Shown: positions 8,135-12,721 of the stretch, piece after piece
Position numbering within the stretch: position 1 is the first letter of the stretch
Layout: each line of letters opens with the position of its first letter
Source: Armatimonadota bacterium
Lineage (GTDB): Bacteria > Armatimonadota > DTGP01 > JAHWJO01
Assembly: GCA_019348365.1 (NCBI GenBank)
Contig: JAHWJO010000071.1
Span: 1 to 12,721, forward strand
Direction of reading: 5' to 3'
DNA length: 12,721 nucleotides
Made by a program: the position numbers and the translations under genes
Notes under the pieces: model-generated
What the model was told of the DNA's origin: nothing
The model's database searches: none
What the model saw: the letters and a program-made list of their open reading frames with translations, nothing else

Positions 8135-8677
8135 ATGGCTTATTCACCGACCCCCGAATGGGCGCACCAATGGACCCGGCATGTCGCCCAGCTTGAGGGC
8201 AAGGATAATCTTCCGACGATCACCTGGCTGCAATCCAACAGCCGTCGAGGATCGAGCGGCCATTTCAAGTACAAGCGGAACGTCATCCACATATCGGCGG
8301 GGGTGGATCTGGCCGATCAGCAATACGTTCTACTCCACGAGCTGGCGCACTGGGCCGTCGGCGGACATTATCATCATAACCGACTCTTCTTCCAGAAGCT
8401 CTGGGACCTGTGCCCCCTGTTCGATATCTCCACCGAGTATGCGATGAGACGGGATGGGAGCATCTATTCGGGGTGCGTTCGAGAAGCCCTGAAGCGGGGC
8501 CTGATCGATCCGGTCCGGGCGGATGCCGCATTGGCGCATCGAGAAGCGATCCTGGAAGCCAGGCGCAAACGCGCGGCGAGAAGAAGGAGGAAATCACCCT
8601 TGCAAAGCCTCCTCAAGAAAGCGACTCCCGTCGGTCGCGTGAATGCACAGCCTTCATCGCGTGGGAACTCGAAATGA
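8135..8677 (+). CDS. SprT-like HExxH zinc metalloprotein with basic C-terminal tail
   Basis: A 180-residue protein. The sequence LLHELAHWAVGGHYHHNRLFFQKLW places a zincin HExxH motif at residues 68-72 (H68, E69, H72). A histidine cluster (H78, H80, H81) then precedes an F-F pair, as in SprT-like proteins, where a third zinc ligand sits a few residues after the motif. E69 would be the catalytic base. The N-terminal half is beta-like and tryptophan-containing. From about residue 145 the chain becomes strongly basic (RRKRAARRRRK, then LLKKATP), suggesting nucleic-acid binding. There is no signal peptide or membrane segment, so it is probably cytoplasmic. Eukaryotic relatives (SPRTN) degrade DNA-crosslinked proteins, but the role of this group in bacteria is not established and the assignment rests on the motif. 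It has its own ribosome binding site. The stop codon lies inside a 21-bp tandem repeat, so the natural C-terminus may have shifted. Confidence 0.7.
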   Translation: MAYSPTPEWAHQWTRHVAQLEGKDNLPTITWLQSNSRRGSSGHFKYKRNVIHISAGVDLADQQYVLLHELAHWAVGGHYHHNRLFFQKLWDLCPLFDISTEYAMRRDGSIYSGCVREALKRGLIDPVRADAALAHREAILEARRKRAARRRRKSPLQSLLKKATPVGRVNAQPSSRGNSK

Positions 8678-8715
8678 ATAGGGTTGTGATGCAAATGAAT
8701 AGGGTTGTGATGCAA
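8672..8715 (+). repeat. 21-bp tandem repeat, two exact copies, spanning the SprT-like stop codon
   Basis: Copies at 8672-8692 and 8693-8713 are identical and are followed by two bases (AA) of a third. Each unit begins AAATGAATAGGG and ends TTGTGATGC. The SprT-like stop (TGA, 8675-8677) falls in the first copy. Being 21 bp, the unit preserves frame. This is probably a replication-slippage duplication. Confidence 0.9.
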
Positions 8716-8718
8716 TAG
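8674..8718 (+). CDS. Possible 14-residue peptide made of two identical heptads
   Basis: An ATG overlaps the SprT-like stop as ATGA, the classic arrangement for translational coupling. It reads MNRVVMQMNRVVMQ and then TAG at 8716-8718, so the 21-bp repeat encodes a doubled heptapeptide. There is no independent ribosome binding site, and a chance ATGA inside a slippage repeat explains it just as well. It is listed because it would be missed by ordinary gene finding. I do not claim it is expressed. Confidence 0.12.
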   Translation: MNRVVMQMNRVVMQ

Positions 8719-8867
8719 AGGAGCAGACCTCTAACCCCGCCCCCGGTCCCCTTCCCATGCACAGGCCTTGTGCCCCAGCCTGACGAAACCCGCAGGCGAT
8801 GGAGAGGCTCAGGATTCCCCTCGCTTTATGGAACAACGAGACATCACGATTCGCTCCTCCCCCGATG

Positions 8868-8875
8868 AAAGGGAG
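8868..8875 (+). promoter_or_regulatory. Ribosome binding site of the GT39-like gene
   Basis: AAAGGGAG lies five bases before the ATG at 8881 and supports that start. The 160 bases between the tandem repeat and this site contain no gene and no clear terminator or promoter. Confidence 0.7.
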
Positions 8876-8880
8876 TTCCG

Positions 8881-10170
8881 ATGTCTCCATCCCGATTTCG
8901 CCGGGCGTTCCTTCTGATTCTCGCTCTGGGCTGCCTGCTGCGCGTCGGCTTGATTCTCGCGCGGCCCATCGACTCCCTCGAAGCCATGAACCAAAAGCCG
9001 GGGGATGAGAAGTACTACTACGCCATCGCGCAGAGTATCGCGGAGCGGGGGGAGTATACCGAAGGGCATCTGAAAGCCTATCGCCCTCCCGGTTATCCCG
9101 CTTTCCTGGCGCTGAACCTGGCCATCTTCGGTCGAGACACCCGCGTGGTTCAGTGGGAGCAGAACCTCCTCTACGTTGCCGCCGCCGTCCTGTTCGCCCT
9201 TCTCCTGTACTCCCGGTTCGGGGGAGCCACCGTGCTGGCGAGCCTTGTCCTGCTCCTCTTCAATCCGGTCGGTTTCCAACTCCCCCAGCAAGCGCTCTCC
9301 GAAACCGTATTCCTGTTCCTCGTCGTTCTCGGGTTGTTCCCATTCGTGAGACGGCGGCGCAACGTCCGGGGGTACTTCTTCGCCGGAGCGATTCTGGGAG
9401 CCGCGACGCTTTTCCGGGAGATCGGCCTGTTTTACGGGATCTTTCTCGCGCTGTTCGTGCTCGGAACCGGATGGAAAGCCAAAGGACGGGCAAAGGCCGG
9501 ACGTGAGGCGGGGGCGGTCCTCGCGGGCCTGGTGCTCGTGATCCTCCCGTGGACGGCGCGGAATGCGCTCGTGCTCCACGCCTTCGTTCCGGTGACGACG
9601 AACGGCGCCATCAATCTTTATATCGGGAATTACCCCGGCGCAACCGGAAGCTATCACTGGGCCATGCCGCCGGAAGCGTCCAAGATCTGGAACACTCCCC
9701 TTCCCCACTCCGAAATGCGGGCGTACCGGATCTGCGCCCGGGAAGCGCTGGCGTACATGGCCTCCCATCCGGGCCGGACATTTTGGAACGGCATCGGCAA
9801 AGCCCTCTCCTTCTGGAGCCCGACCCCGGCTCAATCGACAGAGTCCCCAGCAGACCGGCTCTTTCGCTTCCTCCGGTTCGCGTTCTGGGTCCCGTATGCC
9901 GGGCTGGCCGGTTACGGGCTCTGGCGGCTGCGGCGGGAGCGACTCGGGCGGATCATCGTGGGCCTGAGCCTGGTCGGAACGGGGATTCATGCGCTCACGT
10001 TCACCGATCCCCGGTTTCGCGCGCTGTACGATTTCCTCTTCGCCGCTCCCGCCGCGTATGCGATCGTGCTTCTCCTCACTTCGCAGCGGCGTACCGGCTC
10101 TCCGATAACGAATCGGATCCGGTCGGATCGAAAGAATTCGGAAGCGATGGACCGGGCTTACGTATCCTGA
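8881..10170 (+). CDS. GT39-type (PMT/ArnT-like) integral membrane glycosyltransferase
   Basis: A 429-residue polytopic membrane protein. A first transmembrane segment (~9-27) is followed by an extracytoplasmic loop with D42-E43 and YYYAIAQ, the position of the catalytic acidic residue in this superfamily. Then comes the family signature KAYRPPGYPAFLA (R68, P69-P70, G71-Y72-P73). Hydrophobic segments follow at roughly 93-111, 115-135, 141-156, 166-196 and 211-224. The ILPWTARN motif (P223, W224, R227, N228) and the downstream VPVTTNGAINLYIGN and PGATGSY are typical of the conserved stretch in bacterial GT39-like enzymes. Known members transfer a sugar from a polyprenyl-phosphate donor to lipid or protein on the outer face of the membrane; donor and acceptor here are unknown. 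The chain is shorter than ArnT, and only two or three further hydrophobic stretches follow (to ~400). No cell-envelope gene cluster surrounds it. Confidence 0.85.
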   Translation: MSPSRFRRAFLLILALGCLLRVGLILARPIDSLEAMNQKPGDEKYYYAIAQSIAERGEYTEGHLKAYRPPGYPAFLALNLAIFGRDTRVVQWEQNLLYVAAAVLFALLLYSRFGGATVLASLVLLLFNPVGFQLPQQALSETVFLFLVVLGLFPFVRRRRNVRGYFFAGAILGAATLFREIGLFYGIFLALFVLGTGWKAKGRAKAGREAGAVLAGLVLVILPWTARNALVLHAFVPVTTNGAINLYIGNYPGATGSYHWAMPPEASKIWNTPLPHSEMRAYRICAREALAYMASHPGRTFWNGIGKALSFWSPTPAQSTESPADRLFRFLRFAFWVPYAGLAGYGLWRLRRERLGRIIVGLSLVGTGIHALTFTDPRFRALYDFLFAAPAAYAIVLLLTSQRRTGSPITNRIRSDRKNSEAMDRAYVS

Positions 10171-10214
10171 TGACCCATTCCGGCTCATGTCCCGAATCAG
10201 GGAAAACGGAATCC

Positions 10215-10341
10215 CTCTTTGGAGTGCGGCGGCTTGCCGCCGCTTTCCTCCCCTTTTTCCATCTCTTCCCTTCTTCCGCGCCGTTTCCCGTCGATAGGGG
10301 ATCCAGGCGAAAGCGGCGGCAAGCCGACGCACTCCAAAGAG
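10215..10341. repeat. BIME/REP-like element: two inverted 33-bp arms around a 61-bp spacer
   Basis: The arm at 10215-10247 and the reverse complement of 10309-10341 agree at 32 of 33 bases. The left arm contains a palindrome, GCGGCGGC-TT-GCCGCCGC, that folds on its own. The right arm has the same core with one mismatch. Two inverted hairpin-bearing copies separated by a short spacer is the layout of REP pairs (BIMEs), and it could also act as a terminator structure for the upstream gene, though no T-run follows. Whether the arm recurs elsewhere in the genome cannot be seen here. Confidence 0.75.
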
Positions 10342-10387
10342 AGTCTTCTCGTAGCCTTCTCTTCACCTCGTTTGCCTCATGAGACCT

Positions 10388-10508
10388 CATTAACCCGATG
10401 TGCAAGTTTTTCCTGATTTACGCGTGAATATGGTTAGATAAAGTCCAAAAATTCAGAACCCAACGCATATTCCACGCTCAGATTTAAAACTTGCACATCG
10501 GGTTCATT
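10388..10508. mobile_element. MITE-like element with perfect 19-bp terminal inverted repeats and CATT flanking repeats
   Basis: AACCCGATGTGCAAGTTTT at 10392-10410 is repeated exactly in inverted orientation at 10486-10504. CATT flanks both ends (10388-10391 and 10505-10508), as a 4-bp target duplication would. A second inverted pair lies inside (10422-10435 against 10462-10477, two single-base bulges), so the whole 113 bp can fold into one long hairpin. There is no transposase frame. Its AT-richness contrasts with the neighbouring genes. The best reading is a non-autonomous element mobilised in trans; the parent family is not identified. Confidence 0.65.
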
Positions 10509-10629
10509 ACTTTTTTCGGTTTTCATAAAAGGAACGAATCGAGACGCTCTTCGGGTTAAAGGAGGCAGTCGATTCGGAGTGGAATAGAAGGATGCAAGCT
10601 TCCAAATCCCGACTTTCAGCTTCTCCTCG

Positions 10630-10637
10630 AAAGGAAA
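10630..10637 (+). promoter_or_regulatory. Ribosome binding site of the small secreted protein
   Basis: AAAGGAAA lies five bases before the ATG at 10643. It favours this start over the in-frame ATG at 10592, where an AAGG abuts the start codon with no spacing. Confidence 0.6.
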
Positions 10638-10642
10638 CTCCC

Positions 10643-11293
10643 ATGCGTTCTCGCAGCGCGATTCTTTGGGCATCGGCCCTGCTGGGGCTGACTCTTTTCA
10701 CGACAACCCTTCAAACGGCCATCTCACAGACAGACAGCAAACCTGAGGCGACAACAATATCATCGGCGGACAAAGCGACTTACGTTCTGACCCTCTATTG
10801 GATCGAAGCAGTACGGAAACCCGCCCAACCCGCCGCCCCGCCGAATGCCGGCCCTCCCATTCCGGTGGGAAGTGGGGATACGGATTCTCTCCATATTTCA
10901 AAGCTGACGGATCTTTCCGACGCGCTTTACCGTGCGGACCGACGATGGAATTACCGGCAAGTCGCCGCGCTTTCCATGCCGTTCCCCAAATCTGGAGAGA
11001 CGATCCCGCCTGTTCATGTATCCGTGCCGGATGGCAATTTCACGATTCAGACGAGGTCGGTGGAATTCCCGAAGAAACATCCGGGCCGAGCTGTCGGGCA
11101 TTTTGCCTACGCGGGCGTGTCCGCAAACGGCGACGGGATCGGTGGAGGCCAGGGAGGCGACTTCCACACGATACCGCTGGAAATCGGGAAGGCTTACCGC
11201 CTGGCGAGCACAGGTCCCAGCGAAATGACGTATCAATTTCAGGTCTTCGCCAGCATCACCCGCGCAGAGGAGAAGCCGAAAGAGATGCCGTAA
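10643..11293 (+). CDS. Small secreted protein of unknown function
   Basis: A 216-residue protein. The N-terminus is a signal peptide: MRSRS, a hydrophobic core AILWASALLGLTLF, and a polar region ending near TAIS-QTD, where cleavage is likely. The mature part (~185 residues) looks soluble and beta-rich: TYVLTLYWIEAV, a proline-rich linker (PAQPAAPPNAGPPIP), LHISKLTDLSDALYRADRRWNYRQVAALSMP, VPDGNFTIQTRSVEFP, and a glycine-rich NGDGIGGGQGGDFH before a final strand (TYQFQVFASIT). No cysteine-dependent lipobox, no membrane anchor and no catalytic motif are apparent, and I do not recognise the family. It is a single-gene unit with its own ribosome binding site, downstream of the MITE-like element and closed by a terminator 28 bp past the stop. 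Periplasmic or secreted location is inferred only from the signal peptide. Confidence 0.75.
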   Translation: MRSRSAILWASALLGLTLFTTTLQTAISQTDSKPEATTISSADKATYVLTLYWIEAVRKPAQPAAPPNAGPPIPVGSGDTDSLHISKLTDLSDALYRADRRWNYRQVAALSMPFPKSGETIPPVHVSVPDGNFTIQTRSVEFPKKHPGRAVGHFAYAGVSANGDGIGGGQGGDFHTIPLEIGKAYRLASTGPSEMTYQFQVFASITRAEEKPKEMP

Positions 11294-11320
11294 ACCTGCT
11301 GATCCAGGCATGGATAGCTG

Positions 11321-11350
11321 CCCGCATCCTTCAACAGATGCGGGTTTTTT
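11321..11350 (+). terminator. Rho-independent terminator of the small secreted protein gene
   Basis: CCCGCATC pairs perfectly with GATGCGGG around an 8-base loop and is followed directly by six T. It separates the secreted-protein gene from the downstream dGTPase gene. Confidence 0.92.
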
Positions 11351-11371
11351 CATGCGCCCTTCCGAACCGGA

Positions 11372-11383
11372 TATACTGGAATC
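11372..11383 (+). promoter_or_regulatory. Candidate -10 box for leaderless transcription of the dGTPase gene
   Basis: TATACT at 11372-11377 is a near-consensus -10 hexamer. It ends six bases before the ATG at 11384, about where a transcript would begin. Only 33 bases separate the preceding terminator from the ATG, and no Shine-Dalgarno-like sequence is present. A weak -35 (TTCATG, 11349-11354) lies 17 bases upstream, in the end of the terminator T-run. Confidence 0.4.
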
Positions 11384-12517
11384 ATGCTCCGCACTTCCAC
11401 CGAACACCTCCTCTGGGAACGCCAGCACCTCGCCCGGTACGCCGAAAAGGGCGGCAGCGCGCGCGGTCGCCTGCACCCCGACCCTGAACACCTCTACCGC
11501 ACCCCCTTCGAGCGGGACCGCGACCGGATCATCCACTCCCGCGCCTTCCGACGGCTGGAGTCGAAGACACAGGTGTTCGTCAATCGGTCCGGCCAGTCTT
11601 ATCGCACCCGGCTCACGCATACCCTGGAAGTCGCGCAGGTCTCCCGCACGGTCGCGCATGCCCTCCGTCTGAATGAGGACCTGACCGAAGCCATCGCCCT
11701 GGCCCATGACCTGGGCCATCCGCCGTTCGGCCACGCGGGCGAACGGGTCCTGAATGTCCTGGCGGAGGACGTGGGGGGGTTCGATCACAACCGGCAATCG
11801 CTGCGTATAGCGGACGTGCTGGAGCGCCGGTATGCGTCCTTTCCCGGCCTGAACCTCACCTGGGAAGTCCGGGAGGGCCTCGGGAAGCACGGCAGCGGTC
11901 GCGTGGCGATGGCGGGAATGTTCGGGGAGCTGCCGCAGCCCTCCCTCGAAGCGCAGGTCGTGGACATCTGTGACGAGATCGCCTACAACAATCACGATAT
12001 CGACGACGGATTGACGAGCGGCCTGTTGAGCCTGGATCAGGTGCTGGAGGAGCTCCCCCTCTGGCGGGCGGTGTGGGAAGAGTCGGAAGCCGTCGCCTCG
12101 AACGTTCCGGATTCGCTCCGGATCGGGGAAGCGGTCCGGACTCTCATCGACCGCCAGACCACGGACCTGATGGTGGCGACGATGGAGCGGCTGATCCGAT
12201 ACAAGATCGAGAAGCCGGACGAAGCGCGCGCCCGGAGCAAGCCCCTCGCCGATTTCAGCCCGAAGATGGGAGAGCTCCACCGCCAGCAACGGGCTTTTCT
12301 GTATGCCAGCCTTTACCGCCATCCGGAGGTGCTCGCCGCAAATGCGACGGCGGCGGAGGCGCTTCGCGACCTCTTCGAGGCGTATCGGAACGACCGACTT
12401 CCCCTGCCCTCTCCCCTCAATCCCGAGGAAGCGGCGGAACCCCGGGACCGCCGGATCGTGGATGAGATCGCCGGGATGACCGACGATCAGGCCATGATGC
12501 TCCACTCCAACCTGTAA
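11384..12517 (+). CDS. dgt: dGTPase-like deoxynucleoside triphosphate triphosphohydrolase (HD domain)
   Basis: A 377-residue cytoplasmic enzyme of the dGTP triphosphohydrolase family, which cleaves dNTPs to the deoxynucleoside plus tripolyphosphate. The length fits the shorter bacterial dGTPase-like group rather than the ~500-residue E. coli Dgt. The N-terminal block TPFERDRDRIIHSRAFRRLESKTQVF (~40-65) is diagnostic. HD-domain metal ligands are H79 (RLTHTLEV), H108-D109 (AHDLGHPPFGHAGE, with H112 and H117) and D197 (DICDEIAYNNHD). The FDHNRQSLR motif (~133-141) is the usual nucleotide-site block. The C-terminal half is helical with no truncation. The ATG at 11384 begins the conserved N-terminus; it has no ribosome binding site and may be leaderless. 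Substrate preference and allosteric behaviour vary in this family and cannot be read here. Likely role: dNTP pool control. Confidence 0.93.
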   Translation: MLRTSTEHLLWERQHLARYAEKGGSARGRLHPDPEHLYRTPFERDRDRIIHSRAFRRLESKTQVFVNRSGQSYRTRLTHTLEVAQVSRTVAHALRLNEDLTEAIALAHDLGHPPFGHAGERVLNVLAEDVGGFDHNRQSLRIADVLERRYASFPGLNLTWEVREGLGKHGSGRVAMAGMFGELPQPSLEAQVVDICDEIAYNNHDIDDGLTSGLLSLDQVLEELPLWRAVWEESEAVASNVPDSLRIGEAVRTLIDRQTTDLMVATMERLIRYKIEKPDEARARSKPLADFSPKMGELHRQQRAFLYASLYRHPEVLAANATAAEALRDLFEAYRNDRLPLPSPLNPEEAAEPRDRRIVDEIAGMTDDQAMMLHSNL

Positions 12518-12549
12518 GGCAGTCGAAAGCACATCGACCTGAAGCCAAA

Positions 12550-12615
12550 GCGGCCCTCACTTCCAATTCCTTCCCTCCAGATGCGTGGAGGGAAGGTATT
12601 GGAAGTGTGGGCCGC
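12550..12615. repeat. 66-nt near-perfect hairpin downstream of dgt
   Basis: Arms of 30 bases (12550-12579 and 12586-12615) pair at 28 positions; the two exceptions are T-T mismatches. The loop is GATGCG. No T-run follows on either strand. It sits in the 134-bp gap between dgt and the possible convergent gene end at 12652, so it could serve as a bidirectional transcription barrier, or be an inserted palindromic repeat. Confidence 0.8.
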
Positions 12616-12651
12616 TCAAGGTCTCTTAGTGAGAGTGGAAAGGACGGCTGC

Positions 12652-12720
12652 TTACTGAGGCCGGGGTGTACCGTTACGACCCCGGTTGCCCGGGGCACCG
12701 GCGCGTCGTCCGCCCCCACT
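12652..12720 (-). CDS. Possible C-terminal tail of a convergent gene (start outside window)
   Basis: Reading leftward from the window edge, one minus-strand frame gives 22 codons ending GNRGRNGTPRPQ and then TAA at 12654-12652. The composition (Gly, Arg, Pro, Asn) resembles the disordered basic tails of some nucleic-acid-binding proteins. The frame is too short to prove coding, and GC-rich DNA yields such strings by chance. Its position just past the large hairpin and opposite dgt is what a convergent gene would show. No function is assigned. Confidence 0.3.
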   Translation of the reverse strand, partial: SGGGRRAGAPGNRGRNGTPRPQ

Positions 12721-12721
12721 C

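Larger units (their letters stand above)
10171..10642. other. Intergenic region holding two structured elements
   Basis: No gene is supported between the GT39-like stop and the secreted-protein start. The left part holds the paired 33-bp arms at 10215-10341 and the right part the 113-bp element at 10392-10504. From 10385 onward the DNA is clearly more AT-rich than its surroundings. A strong AAAGGAGG at 10558-10565 is not followed by a suitable start codon at normal distance. Confidence 0.7.

Noticed and set aside
8672..8715. CRISPR-like repeat
   Set aside because: There are only two 21-bp copies directly abutting with no spacer and no cas genes nearby; this is a plain tandem repeat.
8809..10332. 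507-codon open frame on the minus strand
   Set aside because: It is antisense to the GT39-like gene, which has family motifs and transmembrane segments. The translation is Arg/Glu/Pro-rich noise.
10592..10642. Upstream ATG for the small secreted protein
   Set aside because: It would put 17 polar residues before the signal peptide, and AAGG abuts the ATG. The ATG at 10643 has a properly spaced site.
10898..12532. 544-codon open frame on the minus strand
   Set aside because: It spans two real plus-strand genes and the terminator between them. No domain was recognised.
12417..12719. 100-codon minus-strand frame at the right edge
   Set aside because: It runs through the large hairpin and into the end of dgt. 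The alternative frame stopping at 12652 is more plausible if any gene enters from the right.
1..12721. A multi-gene system such as defence, secretion or biosynthesis
   Set aside because: The genes are of mixed orientation, separately spaced and functionally unlinked. I found no combination that resembles a known or coherent new system.

Overview
The window is GC-rich (well above 60% by eye) bacterial DNA with six genes that I call with reasonable confidence, a possible seventh fragment at the right edge, and an unusual density of intergenic inverted repeats. Family content points to a free-living Gram-negative-type heterotroph of the Armatimonadota/Planctomycetota/Verrucomicrobiota kind: a PF12831-type FAD-dependent oxidoreductase, a giant exported parallel beta-helix protein ending in a dockerin, and a GT39-type membrane glycosyltransferase. 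No 16S rRNA or other phylogenetic marker is present, so this placement is only a lean.

Layout. Positions 2-1387 (+) hold the C-terminal part of an FAD-dependent oxidoreductase. It converges on, and overlaps by 3 bp, a 2091-residue secreted protein on the minus strand (1384-7659). That protein carries a signal peptide, TIG/IPT-like domains, a CSLREA-like entry motif, a long right-handed beta-helix and a two-repeat dockerin with intact calcium loops. A 475-bp divergent intergenic region follows, then a 180-residue SprT-like HExxH metalloprotein (8135-8677), whose stop codon lies inside a 21-bp tandem repeat. Next come a GT39-like polytopic glycosyltransferase (8881-10170), a 472-bp intergenic region, a small secreted protein of unknown function (10643-11293) closed by a clear rho-independent terminator, and a dGTPase-like HD phosphohydrolase (11384-12517). 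The right edge carries a 66-nt near-perfect hairpin and perhaps the last codons of a convergent gene.

The genes do not form an obvious pathway or operon. Each + strand gene downstream of 8135 has its own spacing, and most have their own ribosome binding site; dgt has none and may be leaderless. The most noteworthy material is the intergenic DNA between the glycosyltransferase and the secreted protein. It holds two different structured elements side by side: a BIME/REP-like pair of inverted 33-bp arms, and a 113-bp MITE-like element with perfect 19-bp terminal inverted repeats flanked by a CATT direct repeat. I see no CRISPR array, no tRNA or rRNA, no complete insertion sequence and no recognisable defence or biosynthetic cluster.
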